NCBI GenBank assembly: GCA_005223375.1
Contig: RXOD01003799.1
Span: 1-64,000 of the forward strand
DNA length: 64,000 nt
Source of the DNA: Amoebophrya sp. AT5.2
Lineage: Eukaryota > Sar > Dinophyceae > Syndiniales > Amoebophryaceae
Direction of reading: 5' to 3'
A model generated the notes under the pieces. That model searched no databases. It worked only from the letters and a program-made list of their open reading frames with translations, and was not told the origin of the DNA. Numbering within the stretch: position 1 is the stretch's first letter; each line of letters opens with the position of its first letter. The position numbers and the translations under genes were made by a program. Positions 21,730 through 34,539 of this stretch are shown in pieces.

Positions 21730-24700
21730 TCAAGGCCGCACGTTCACCTTCACATAGTTAGTAGAGGTAGAATGGTTTGTGTTTTGTGGGGCTGGCGGTG
21801 GACGTGGAAATACTAATATCGTACCTTTGCGCGGTTTCTTTTCTCCACCGTCCGTGCCCCCATCACCTCCTCCGGCGCCCTTGTTCTCTCTCGACTTGCC
21901 GCTGGATTCGCCTTTGTTTGCTCCGGAGGACGATTCGCCTTTGCCGCCGCCTTTACCCCCAACGCCTCCGCCGCGGCGCTTTCCCTTGCCTTTCCTCTCG
22001 GCGCCCCCGCCCACATCGTCTGTTGGGGTGTTGACCTTGCTTTCCGAACTCTGGCTCTGCCCCATGTCTCCTTCGCCTCCGTCGCCCGCCCCCCTTCCGC
22101 CCTTGCCACCGCCGCGACCCCCCTTTCCGCCACGGCTTTTGGTCCCCGCGCCCCCACCTTCTTTACCACCACTGCCCTTTTTGCTGCCGTCTGCGCCTCG
22201 ATCGCCGCCGTCGCCCCGGTCGCCTCGGCCTCGACCCTTCTTATTACCTCCTTTTTTCATCTCGGAAGTTGTGTCTCTCTCTCCCGCCGCGTTGCTCGAG
22301 GATCCTGAAGCGCCAGCAGCAACGGATGCTGCGGCCTGCTGTTGAAGTTGTTGATGGTCTTCCATTATTCTTCCGCCAGCACCTCCATTTGCTCTACTCG
22401 ACTTCGCGGGCGATGGCGTATCCGGGTCGGGCTTGCCCCAACCGGTCCATTTCTTCGGTGCGGGCGTCGACGCTGCATCCTCCTTACCGGCGTCTCCCCC
22501 GCCCGCTCTCCTCTTTGATTGGCCTCCGTTCGCGGCTGCGCTCTCGACGTGGTTGAGGTTTTGGCTCAGACCTGCTTTTTTCTTGTTCTTCGCGGCGTCT
22601 GACTTGTTTTTCGCGGACCCCCCGAATGCGCCCGAGAGAGATTTGAGATTCGGACTCCTCGTCGGCGCAGCGGCCCCGTTCCCGTTCTGCGTTGCAAAAT
22701 CCGCTGCTCCGTCCTCGACGGCTTGTTCGGCCAGTGCTCTCTCCTTCTTCCTGCCGCTCGGGTTGCCGGCCCTCCAGTTCTTGTCCGACGGACCGTTTTT
22801 TACAGCACCGCCACCGTTCGCGGCTCCACCAACCTCGCCACCATCCGCCTCGTCGCCGTCGTAATCGTGCTGCTCCCTTGGTTGCCGGTCTTTCTTCTTC
22901 TTTTTTCCCTCCTGATTCTCTTTCTCCCAGGCCTCCCACTCGGCCCATTCCTCGGCAGTCCACTCCTGCTGGTCCCATGTGTGGTCCGCCTTCTTGTTCT
23001 TCTTTTTTTTGTTCCTCTTTTCCTTGTCCGCGGCCCCGTGGCCTCCACCATCCACATCGTCGTCTTTCTGCTGGTGCAAGGAGCCGTCGTGGTCTCCTCC
23101 TCCGAGAGGAGCCTGAGGCATGTACGCCTCGCTGATGTAATTCTGCGTATTGGACGCGGTGTTGCCGTACTGGTGTCGCCCGAAATCGCCGCTGCGGTCA
23201 AGGTGACCATGGTCCTTCTGCGCGCTGCCATGACCACTGTAATTATCCGCGCCCATATCCGCGAAGCTGTGATCGTAGGCCGCACCCTGACCATCTGATG
23301 CGCCGGAATTAGCATGTCCAGCACCACGGTGGCTCCGCTTCTGGTGCGAGCCGGGGTGCTGCTTCCCGTAAACTTCGTACTCCTCACTGTAGTTGTCGTA
23401 TGCACCACGACTATCGGTGTAGCCCGCGCCGCGCACATCACCAGTTTCGAACTTCCGCGGCGAACTGTGCTTGTACGTCGCCTGTCCGCCGTAGCCCTGA
23501 CGAATTTTGCCAGCTATGGAGAACAGTATTGAAAGATACTGACTTTCGAACTCGACGATGGATGATGAAGAACTTCAGGGAAAACTTACTTTATTCTTCT
23601 TTTTGTTCGTCCGTAGAGAACGCGCAATCATGGTGATAGCTGTACCTCTTCTCCGTCGTAAAGAGGGTCTTTCGCTAAGGGTTTGAGATAGGGGTCGTCG
23701 ACGAGGGTGACGGTGGAGCCCTCGAGCTTGAAGATACCCCGCTGGTCCAGAAGAAACTCCTCGATACTGCGTCCTCCAGACTTGACCTCAAAGTCCTTCG
23801 ACCTGAGAAGGAGCTGCTTCAGCGTGCTCTTCCCTGTGATCGATGTGCCGATTTCGGTTCCACCGCCCATTTGCATTTATTCTTCTATCACTATCGACAC
23901 TTGTTGCTAATGTCCGAATGAATCCGAAACAACGAGGACCCGAGCCCGACTAGAGATCACGCGCACCATCGCGTCTGTGTGTTGAGCTGGCTGTTCTCCC
24001 ACTAAGGTACAAAAGCATCAACAACAGCAAATGCAGGAGTAAGTACCTCCCATGTTTCGGAGAGTTTCGCGCAGGTTTGTGACTAGCGCAGCGATGGGTA
24101 TTTTACTCGTTTCGGCTGGCGGTGGTGCGCTCACTGGTGGTGGTGGCGGCGCACTAAATGGAGGATCGGCGCGGCCGCGGCTGTGGTTAAGTTCAATGAT
24201 CGAAAGTCGAAATTGTGCTACACGTGCAAGAAGATGATCAACTTCAACATCAAGCATGATCATGACACCCTAAGCATACATCCATGAGTACCCGCCGTGT
24301 GCCGTTGCGCCCGTATGCAAGTCAACCGGGGAATGCTGATCCGTTGAATTCGCCCCGCTGTAGATATGACCTGGTCATACATTTACATCGTTTTTGATTC
24401 TAGTGGCTGAAAATCGGTAAACCGAAGCCATCATGACGCGATGTGCTACGTACGAACGACACTGAGAGAAACCGCCAAGGCAAGCCCAAGACCATGAGAG
24501 GCTCGCTGCAAAATGAATCGACGAGGCAAACCTCCAGAAGTATCTTCCATCCTAGATAATCTACTATGTTAAGGTTTGTAGTTGTACTATAGTGTGAAAA
24601 TGGGAGTTACTCTCGTTCGCGTTTGTCTCGTGGTAGGTCGTGTTGCCTGGCGAAAGTGGCGACTTGTGTCTCCAATCTTGCTGCTCCTGCACGTGCAAGA

Positions 24701-27201
24701 CTGGCTTACTTGCGGCCCACTCCGATTCCGCCTCCCACGCTGCCCACTCCTCCGCGGTCCACTTTTCCTCTTCGTACCCCTGCGTCACGTTCTGGCTCAT
24801 CTGCTGCTGCTGCTGCTGTTGTTGCGCGGCGGGCGGTGCCGTCTCGGCGTGTTCGCGTGATGGCCGCCGCCTCGAGAGTGGCACGTGGTCGCGCGCGTAC
24901 TTATCGTCCTTGTTCAAGGCCGAGCCGAACTCCTCGCGAGAGACCGGCTCGCCCCTACTAGAGCCGAACTTTTTGTCCCGCCCGCCCCCGCGGCCACCGC
25001 GGTCCTGACTGCGCATGTCGCCACGGTCGGCACCCGCGTAGCTGTAATCATGGCTGTCGTCGGCCTGCTGTGGTCCCTTCGTGTTTCCTCCAGACGTCGC
25101 GCCGTAGCTATCGTAGGTGTCCTCTTGTTCTTCGTAGTCGTAATCCGATTCCTTCACCTTGTAGGAGGAGCCTGCCGTGTATCCGCCGGAATGCACGACG
25201 GCGGCTCCACCTGTGCCTCCCCTTGAGGTTCCGTGGTACGCATCGCGGTCGCTTGCTCCGCCCCTCCTGCCCCCGGCTCGCCTTGATGACGTGTTTCTGT
25301 TCGAGCCTGCTCGGTTTGACGAGGACTGGTTGTAGTTGTCGGCTGCGGCCCCCGCCATTTCGTCCCCAAACTTTCCGCTTCGCCCCTCCTCTACTTGCTG
25401 CGTAGTAGAAGTAGGTGCGGAGCCCGGACCCTCGCCGCTGTTCGAGGAAGTCTCCTTCGAGCCCTCCTTGCCGTTGACCTGGTAGCCGCGGCGCGCAGGC
25501 CGCAGTCCCTCCTTATTCGCAGAGCCGAACAGCGCAGCCCTGTCCACCGGGTTCTCGGAAAACTTCACCTCCCGAAGCTTACTGAACTCCTCTTCGTATT
25601 GCTTCGAAGAATACCGCTCGCTGTAATCGATTCATATGCATTATCATTTTCAGGAACAGGAACAGCACTTAAATCAAAGAAGAAGAACTCGAATTCGAAT
25701 AAATGGTAATCTGTTATATGAAAATCCTAGATCCTACTCCTATACCTATTGCTCCTTCTAGCACGAGCTCTAGCTGCAAATTAATATAGAAAGACTAGAA
25801 CGGGTGACTGAGTACGCAGCCGGCTTGGAGGCGGTTGACTCGAGTGGCTCCGAGGTGGAGGAGGAGCCGCCACGGCGCCAGTCCAGGTCTCGGTCGGCCG
25901 GGGCAGCTCCGTACCCGCCCTTCATCATGTCGCCGAAACCCCCCTTCGTGTACACTTGGGGCGTACCTTTCAGTTTCATGGAAGAGCATGAGCGATGACC
26001 GATTTGTTTTTGGGCGAAGTATGTAAGAGATGGAATGCAAATGCTGTTGCAGTTGCTGTGCGTTATTATAATCTGTAAGTAAGTAAAAGTAGAGAAAAGG
26101 AAAAGTAACTTCTGCTGCCGACCGCAACCGTAGATGTAGAAAAATTATCGAAAATTTTTTTATCAGTACCCGCGAACCCGTTGGCGTTGTAGCCCTGGTT
26201 GTAGTGCTCTCGCGCATGCCATCCGGTGTTTGCGAGGTGTGCCTGCTCGGCCTGTTTCTTCGCGAGCTCCTTCTTCCGCTGCTCCTCCGCCTTTTTCTCT
26301 TCCTCCATAATCTCCTGCATGCTCTTCGCAGCGGTGGTCGCGCCCCACTTGCTCTGCGATGACGATGACGATGTAGAATTCATACATTAGTAGATGTAGA
26401 TGAAGTAGTAACATCAGTATGCTTCATTCTGTGATGTAGAAGTTAGTAGTAGCAGTAGGTACCTTTGTGGCGGCCTCATTCTTTTTGTTCAGGCCCAGCG
26501 GTTCTTCGTCCAGGTTGTCGCTCTGGTCGGCCCAGGATATTTTCTCGGTCGCGCTCACGCCGGCCGTACCAGTACCACTCACAGAGTTCTCCACGGCGGA
26601 CTCCTCCACCGTGTCCTCATCCTGTTCGGAGTCGAGTTGACGTTGAGGTGACTTACACTAAGTCCCAGACATCAGTCTGAAGAAGAAAACTAAAAAACGC
26701 GGACTGCCGCCGTGAGGTGAACGTGAATGAAGGAAGTTAGAAGAAAGATGCAAAGCTAAAGATCATCAAGAAGGCAAATAACAAAACTCTACTCACCTTT
26801 CCCGGTTTGGGTTTATCATCTTCATCGATGACTTTCGTGCCCTTCGCTTCTTCCGCGAGCGAGTCGAGAAGGCCGACTTTCTTGCCGGTCTTCTTTACAG
26901 AAGCGAGACTGCATAGTCCCGCAAGCCCAGCACGCCCGATGGAGCCTGTCAATATCGAAGGATAAGGAATTCACTAAAATTAAAAAAATATTTTTAATGG
27001 GAGAAAAAATACATTCAATCACTAAACGAAGGTTAAGACAAAGATCTAGCATGTACGAGCTGGGGCGGCGGCTCCTCCGGCCGCGGTGCTGGTGAGCGAG
27101 GAGGGTTTCGCGGAGGTGACGACGGTCTCAAAGATAGTCGCCTTGACTTTCTTCGGAGCGTTCAGGTTCACATTGTTAAATTTCTTCGCTGTGCTGGCCA
27201 T
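21730..27201 (-). CDS. Nine-exon Gly/Asn/Lys-rich putative RNA-binding protein
   Basis: Exons: 27201-27057, 26945-26797, 26621-26463, 26353-26170, 25966-25816, 25620-24710, 24217-24047, 23863-23646 and 23496-21730, giving 1284 residues with all phases closing. The N-terminus carries ISWADQSDNLDEE (about 126), reminiscent of the WADE-type start of eIF4B-like proteins. Next comes SKWGATTAAKSMQEIMEEE (about 152), a motif style seen in translation-regulator scaffolds. The middle and C-terminus are Ser/Gly/Asn/Tyr-rich, ending in RGG-like GRGDRG and GGRGGGKGG runs. Two copies of a WTAEEWAxWEA motif sit near residues 540 and 875. A compact fold spanning exons 7-8 (about 603-683, ending IFKLEGSTVTLVD) looks like a LOTUS/winged-helix module. 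Exon 1 is under 60 codons. The exon 6/7 acceptor (TGTAG) is my best choice but not unique, and the exon 7/8 junction is non-canonical. A role in mRNA binding or granules is inference. Confidence 0.7.
23864..24046 (-). other. Non-canonical intron bounded by an in-frame direct repeat
   Basis: Upstream exon ends ...AACATGGGAG/GTACTTAC; the downstream coding run begins ...AAATGGGCG/GTGGAACC. Both sides carry ATGGGNGGT in the same reading frame (Met-Gly-Gly). An in-frame TAA directly precedes the downstream copy and no AG lies between that stop and the exon, so a canonical acceptor cannot supply this exon. Codon use downstream is strongly coding, so skipping it is unlikely. Exact cut points are ambiguous by the length of the repeat. 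Confidence 0.55.
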
Positions 27202-28918
27202 TTCCGATTTTTCGCAGTGAAGACCCGTCTCGGATTCTGTGCTGCTTTATCGAGGGCGGAAGGGTAAGTGGACCACCACCACACAGCACACCACGGAGCT
27301 AGCGATAGCGATGCCTGGTCTCGGAGAGGACGAGGAGCGCCGACGTCCACAACTTGACGAATGAAGGAATATTTATTACCGTTGATTTTTCTGGAGGTGC
27401 TGTTCGTTGATGCCGCTGAAAATGATCGCTGATGTGGTAGTTTTAAAACTTCAAATTGTAGTCGTGTAGCTGTTTCCAGCTGTGGTGCCGTAGGCTGGAC
27501 CTGGAATGTGCGTACTAGTATCAGTTCGCCTCCATAGACATAGTTCGGTATCGGCGCCAGAAATATGTCCTCGTCGAGCCCGCGGAGCAGTTAAAAATTC
27601 CGATAAGACGAGTGGAGACTTCGAGGATAACGATAATACTATCAATCAACTATAATCGACCAATTGATTCGGACACTCGTAGTCGTACTTCCTATGAAAG
27701 GTAGGGCCTGTTACGTCGGTGAAAAAACACCTAACAACGGTGCTGGCCAACGTCGTAGTCGTACCGAGGAGTCGGCGTGGAGAAACAATAATTGGGGTCC
27801 TGTCGTTGTCAAGCGAATATGGAGATTTAGATTAGAAAGACAGTAGATGTAGGAGTTCAGAAGTTCATCTACCTCTGCCTACCTTCTGTAGGACGCACAC
27901 GTGGTTCCGGACACGTTTTTTTTCGAATGTTGATCGCAGATCAGTGTGATGTACGATGAGCCTTCTGCCATGATGGAAGTGGAACCAACATCGAGAACAT
28001 TGAATTCCAGCAAGAGTGGTTTCTTGATTCTATGAGGAGGAGCGCCAAGGGTTCTCGGATTTCAGTGCAGGAGCCATAGAAGCGCAGAACAAGAAAGCGA
28101 TCGCTTACGCTTTCGAACACAGCGTCGAATACTAGAACAACTCGAGCAGGTGGCTAGTGCATCGCCACCAACAACCTCTGTCTTCTTGTTCTTACAACTT
28201 CCCTGCAATTATTATTGCCAGCAAGTATGACTTTGTCACCAGGGTCCAGCTGCGCAAACAGCTGGCTGCGGAAATCGAAGCAGCTCGGTGCTGCATCGAT
28301 CAAGGAGGCATGCTCTTTACTTTGGCACTCCGCCTCGGCATTTCGAAGGTTCGGTTGCTTTGTTTCCATGTTCTAGGAACGCCCTGACCTCTACTCCAAA
28401 CCCAATCTAAAAACGTCAACATGGCTCGTGCCTTAGTCTTCGACGAAAGGAGAGGCTCGCTAAATTAATAGGAGTATACTTCTTCTTCGACGATAGGTAG
28501 CGTACGATAAAACGTTTACGACCAGATTCAGAAACGAGGCTAGGTACTTAGTTAGTAGCTACGAAAAGGCTTTCTTGATTTTGTTCATTATGTTTGACTT
28601 TGAGGCCGAGGCCACGGAGGCTCCTGATAGATATTTATTCGGTGCGCAAAGGTCAAGAGTGACTCACCCTGCTCTGCTCGCTTCCTGTTCATTAATTTTG
28701 GTGTATGAATGTTTGCAGTTTGGCATCCGTTTCCTGCTCTGGGTTTGCTTTGTCCCAAACCTCTGCCCAGCAGGTTGTCGCCTTCGAGGCTGCAAAGGAG
28801 ACAGCATCGGATTGGTCATCGGTTAAAATATGTACCACAGCAGATCTAGTACCGGAAAAAATGTCTACAACAGGTCATAGCCCAAGATTTTCCGGTCACG
28901 ATATCGATCCGTTGGTTT
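27202..28918. other. Intergenic region without supported gene
   Basis: About 1.7 kb between the eIF3c stop and the start of the glycine-rich protein. It is more AT-rich than the coding blocks, with T-runs and only short frames on either strand. The pair of overlapping frames at 28154-28387 has no motif. No RNA gene was seen. Confidence 0.5.
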
Positions 28919-31900
28919 TTACGCTCCCCATCCGAATCCTGCCGCCTTTCCCGCCCCTTTGCCCCATCCCTTGTTTCCACCCTCGCGGCCTTTTCCACCG
29001 CTTCCACCTCTATTCAGTCCCATCACGATGCTACTTCCCGTGCCGGTCACCGGGCCTGCGGACTTTCCCGCGCCCTTGTTCTTTCCGAATCCTTTGCCCT
29101 TTCCCTTACCTTTTCCGCCGTATCCCTTCCCGCCGCCGAAGCCCTTTCCGCCCCCCAAACCGCGGTGGTCTTGGTTGTGCTCCCCTCCATCGCCCCAGTT
29201 CCCTCCCTGATTATACCCGCCGTGGTCCCGAGAGGAAGACCCCCCCCCGCCGTAGCGGTCCACCTTCTGCAGCCCGTCGTTCTGCTTCGAGAAGTGCAGC
29301 CCCAGCTTGTTGGACGAGTGTTCCTTGCCGCGCCCCTCCTTCGTGAACCCGCGGCCGAGTTTCATGTCCAGGCCCCGCTCCGCGTAGTCGAGGTTGAAGT
29401 CCAAGGTGGTCGCCAGCGACACGAGCTTTTGCTGGAGCGAGGTGGGTTCCTTGTCCCGCCGGTTTACCAGGTGGTTGCCGGTGGCGTCCAGCGCGATCTG
29501 GGGCGCGAGCTTGCGGTCGTACAGCATGCGGTGCAGCAGCGAGCGCACGTCGGGGAGGTCCAGCTCGAACATCTCGGCGAGAGAACCCAGCGAGATGGTC
29601 TCGTACGACGAGGCATAGTTCCAGAGGTAGATCTTCACGGCCTCCTTCTTCACGTTCTTCTGCAAAAAGCCGAGCGCATTCCCGCGGTCGATCTTCTCGC
29701 CGTGGGTCTTCAGCACTTGGAGAGACTCGCTGTGGTGGTGTTTATGGAAGGGGGTCCGATCCGATGGTGGAAAGCAGAGATAGCTATGGGGGATTTGGAA
29801 TTTGGAGCTAGTATACACTTCTCTACGGGTTTCTCGGCTTGTAGGTGTAAACAAGTAGTAGTGGTTGCAGTTGGAATGTGGACGAGCAGCATTCCCTTCC
29901 GGCTTCGTTTTAATAAGTACTTTTTTTTTATTTTTTAACGAAAAACTGGGCCCAGACCCAGTACCAGTATTACGGTCAGTAAAAGAGCAACAAAAGCATT
30001 GGCCCCATACATACGTAACATCTGCAAACCAAGCGGCAATATCATAAAAAACAGCGAAAAATGGTACATGTGTTCGAAGCATTTTTTCCACTCGCCCGCC
30101 ATCAGTTTCCGTGCTGCGTCGATGATTTTGTCTTTATTGCTTTCCGGCGGCGTGAGCACTGTGGAGCGGTCCCCCTTTTCCAGCATGTTCCGCAGTGGCT
30201 TCGAGTAGATTGTTTGAAACCTTTTGCGGCCGATTTTGTCGTAGGCTAGAAACGCCATGTTCGGCACCTCCAGCAGCATCCCGCACAGCAGCGCCACCGA
30301 CTCCAGTAAGTCCAACGGGATCTGCATGTGGTACGGCAGCACGTTGCGCTCCTGGTTTTCTTCTTTATCCTTGTCCCGCTCCGAGCCCCGCTGGAACGTC
30401 ACCCCCTGCGACAACAGCTCCTTCGCCTTCATGAAGCTGTTGAAATCCAAAAGCGCGATGTGCGTCTCGTACACCTTCCCCTCCCGGAACGCGGCCAGAC
30501 CCATCTGCGCGAGCACCCGGTTCCACAGCACGTACAGTTTGAAATTCAACTCTAAGGATCCAATCGCCGCCCCGGACCCCTGCTCCACCTGCGCCTGGAG
30601 GTCGAGGTAGTGCATCAGGTTGCGCGCCTCGGTGTACTGGTTGTTCAAAAACATGCTGTACACCTTGCACAGAGTCGCCTGCAGATGCTTGCACCCGTCG
30701 TCGAACTCCTTCTCGATCCCTTGGATGACGTCGTCGCACAGCTCCGCGATCCAGACCCGCACCTCCTCGTCGGAGTGCGGCAGGCAGTACCTCGCGAACA
30801 CTTCCTTCTCGTCTTTTTCGAGTAGAGAAGTAGAAGAATTACCCGTAATATCCGCGGCGTCGTGCTGGTGTGCGTTCTTCTCCAAGGGGGCAGCACACAG
30901 GGAGAGCATGTTGCGGAGGATGTTCCGCACGTCCCTGTGTTCCAGCGAGTAGACGTTTTGCAGCAGGCGGTACTTGAGCAGCGCGACGGCCTTTTTTTGC
31001 GAAGGCAACCGCTCGAAGAAGGCGATGGCAGCGATCAGCAGGTCGAGCGTGCGAACCAGATTCTCGATGCGCTCGGCGAGATCGTCGGGATGCTGCAGAC
31101 CCTGGTAGCACTCGGTATCAACCGCCTCGATCAGGTTCAAGACGGACTGCAGCTGCGCGGAAATCTCGAACGGAGCGAGGATCTGAGCAGTAAGAGTGTT
31201 ATTATTGGTTGGTACAGCAAGGACAAGGAGCCGAGTGGGAGGCTGGAAAAAATTGATCGTCTGTCATGAAGCGCGTGGACGAGAGGTTTCGCTCAGTAGA
31301 GCTGCGCGTGGCACTGGATCCAAATGAGTCAGGCGTGTATCGTATGACAAGAACCTGCTCCGGAACCACGACGATAAAATAAACGAATGCGAACAATGGA
31401 GTTTATGAATGTTACCGCTTCCCTGTCAATTCCTTTTCCGCAGTTGTACTCGGCCATGATTTTCTCCACTTTCTCTACTTCTGCCTCGAAATTTCCGCCG
31501 AGCAGCTTTTCCGTGAGCACCCCTCCCAGCACGTCTTTTTTGACGGATTCCACGCAGAGGCGGAACTTGTCGGTTTTGACCAGGCCGTACGCCGTCTTCC
31601 CGTCCACGAACGAGAGGTTGACGCCGCAGACCTCCACTTTCAGCCCCAGTTCGAGGTTCCACAGTTCCAGTTTCGCGCAGCACTCGATCAGCACCTGCGC
31701 CTTCCGCAGCTTTTCGCGCCGGTCCATGCGCGAGCCGGGCTTCAGGAACTCCAGCGTCTTTTCGATCACCGCCTGCACGGACTTCCCGTCGAAGCTCTCC
31801 CGCCACAGCTTCAGCTTCTGCTCCTCCAGCTGCTTGCTCTCGGCTGACAGCAGCGCGCCGTCCTCCCCGCCGTCCTTGAGCAGGTCACGCTCCATCTGTT

Positions 31901-33263
31901 TCTTGCGCGACTTCTCGAGCTTCAGCTGCTCGCGCTCCTTGCGGGCCTTCTCCTCCTCCTGCTTCTGGGCCTTCTCCTTCTCCAGCTTCGCGTAGTCCTT
32001 GTCCGTCATCAGCCACCGCTTGCGCCGCTCCTCCCGCACCGCGTTCTCGTCGAAGCCCACGTCGGAATCGGAGTCGCTGTCGGCCTCAAAGTCAGAGTCC
32101 GAAGAACTGGAGGACGAATCGGAATCGGAATCCGAATCGGAAGAAGAGCTGCTGCTGCTGGCGCTGCCTTTCTTAGCGCTCTTCCCAGCGGCGGCCGCGC
32201 GACCAGTAGTGTCGTCATCGTCAGAATCAGAAGAAGAACCGCCCGAAGAAGTAGTGCCAGACGTATCGCGACGCTTCGGCTTCGCCGGAGTGCCGTCGTC
32301 GTCGGAATCTAGTCGTGGTGGAATTTAGAAGGAAATATTGGTGATTTCTAGGCATTACATGTGCAAAAAGAATGAATCAGTATCAGACTTCAAACGAAAA
32401 GCCACTTCCGGCGAATAAATCAGACGCGGAAAATTGATTTATAAAATTCTAGTTCCGATAGCTCTCTGACTCTGTCTCTCGACAGAGGTCAGACTCATCT
32501 CAGTACCACTTCCAGCTCCTGCGTCCGAATCGCTATCGGAGGAGTCCGAGTCCTCCGACGACGAGCCCCCCCGGTCCAAGCGGCCCCCAGCATCCTCCTC
32601 TTCCTCCCCCTCTTGGGCGCGCGCCGCGTCGATTTCCTCCCGCAGCTCCAGGTTCTGGCGTCGGCACTTGGACACCAGCTTGTTGAACTGCACCGCCTTG
32701 GCCTTCTTCATGTCCTTCTTTTTATCCTGCTGCCCGGCCAGCCAGTCCTCCAGGTCGCCGATCGCCCGGTAGAAAACCGCGGGAACCTCCACGTTAAACC
32801 GCGAAAAAGTCTCCCTCTGTTTGAACAGGTCATCGTACTGCTCCTGGAGGACGGAAAAGTCAGACACCTTCTTCGCGTTGTTCAACTTGGAAACCGTCTG
32901 CCGAAGAGCGTCGAACCTGTGTGTCATCGTCGTGGGCAATTTCCATATTCATATTCATGTTCGTTCTCATTGGTTGAGGGAATAGAAGTTGTTGTAACAG
33001 CTGTGGTGGACGCAAAGACCGAAAACTGCAGGGTAGTCCCATCTGTACCGTTTGTCCTTGGAGGACTTGACGACCCGCTTTGGCCCGGCATCCGAGTCCG
33101 AGTCGGAGTCGGAAATGACTTTGCGCTTCTGCTGCACTTTCACAGTGGAGAACTTCTGCTGCACTTCCACCTCAGACTCGCTATCCGACGAGCTGTCGCT
33201 GCCGGAAGAGCTGCTCCCGAAGAAGCGACTCTTTTTCTCCTCCGTCTTTTTGTTGCTCGCCAT
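28919..33263 (-). CDS. Eukaryotic translation initiation factor 3 subunit C
   Basis: Core scaffold subunit of eIF3, which binds the 40S subunit and recruits the initiation machinery in the cytoplasm. Five exons, 33263-33049, 32916-32507, 32308-31416, 31182-30068 and 29729-28919, give 1147 residues, with introns of 132, 198, 233 and 338 bp, all GT-AG and all in phase. The N-terminus shows the typical MxxxRFF...SSGSDSSS start and two long Ser/Asp/Glu tracts. The eIF3c body follows: FDALRQTVSKLNNAKKV, then a long helical region, then NVLPYHMQIPLDLLESVALL with LLEVPNMAFLAYD. The PCI/winged-helix part is at AVKIYLWNYASSYETISLGSLAEMF. The tail (about 120 residues) is Gly/Lys-rich (GKGFGGGKGYGGKGKGKG), longer than in most orthologues. 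Neighbours give no functional link. Confidence 0.95.
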
Positions 33264-34539
33264 GGTGCTCGCTTTCTTGATGTTGCGGAGAAGGAGATTA
33301 TTGGCTGCGATTTGATTTTTTGATTTTCTTTTTCAATGATGCTAAAGCGCCGGCTTTACTTTTGATATTTTGCAAAGGTAGGAGCTCTTGCGAGATGCAA
33401 GTTGGTGTGAGACTTCAATTGATGCAAGAATCCGATTGGAAGTAAAAGTTTCCAATACTGATTGGACGTCAGTTGATGATGCGAAACTGTGCGCGGGTAT
33501 ACTAGAGTTAACTTCTACCAAAGACACGCAAAGCCTGAGAATTGGTTCATTCGAAAAATCACGTCGAGCTGCGAAAGCCGGTAAGCGGGATGAAAAACCG
33601 GAAAAGCAAAAAAGCTAAAGCTCCCAGAGCCAGTAGGAGTAGCTTGTGCAAAAGCAAATGGTGGGTGGAGGGGAGTAGTGAAAACATCGAAGGGGTATTT
33701 TTGATCTTCCAGCATCCACGAAAACAAACTTTGCGATTGCGAAGATCAAATGAGTGTGAGATCTGACATGTTGCGTTGATGTGGACCGTGGTTCGTGTGT
33801 GTCTCGCCATTCGGAAGATCTGGTTAATATTCTCACGTGCTTTGGTTTCTCATGGACAAGGACATCTTCAACGTTTTTTCACGGCCAAGATGGGCAAAAA
33901 CTTACAGGTCTGAGACAATCTTTCGTGCATGTTAAAGACAATGATAAGTCGTACAAGCGGCAGCGCTGCACAAAACAAGGACAACGAGCAGATGCACATG
34001 CAGTTGCAGATGCAGACACAGACTCGGTTCGCAATACTAGCGCTGTACGACGATGAATACGGCCGCAACGGCTGCAAGAGGACCACACGAAAACCAACGC
34101 ACAAGATGACGCACGTCAAGATGCAGTCGGCGGATGGCGACGGTTTCAGTCAAGAAGTATTACCAAGACGACGACATCATACTTATGCGCTTTGATCATG
34201 AGGTGGTGTTCAAATGCCTCGGTTCGGCTCAGCGGCAGCTGCGCTGCAGCGGCAGCGCGAGCGCCTGCGTGCCTTTTATGCTTCTGCTTGAAAAACTGTA
34301 GCTTGAAAAAATCTCTCCTGCACACATCGATCGTCGCGTCGTCTCTTGGCGCCGCGCAACACAAAAATGAATGAAGTGGCTGAAGTACTGCCCAACACCC
34401 CGGCTTCTGCTACTTCATGCCTGACAACTGCAATCGTAACGCTTTCCATTTGCGCGAAGAAAAAGAAAGAAGAACTACTCTACAGCTTCACGTGCGTAAA
34501 ACAATAAATATGAAAAAGTAGCTGTAGAACTCTACTTCG
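33264..34539. other. Intergenic region without supported gene
   Basis: About 1.3 kb of mixed composition between the aspartic protease stop and eIF3c start. Only short frames without motifs occur on either strand. It should hold the eIF3c promoter and 5' UTR. Confidence 0.5.

Noticed and set aside
28919..30091. A 390-codon minus frame reading through into the last exon of eIF3c
   Set aside because: Its first part is the 338-bp intron; the upstream eIF3c exon joins in another frame through GTACCA...CACAG.
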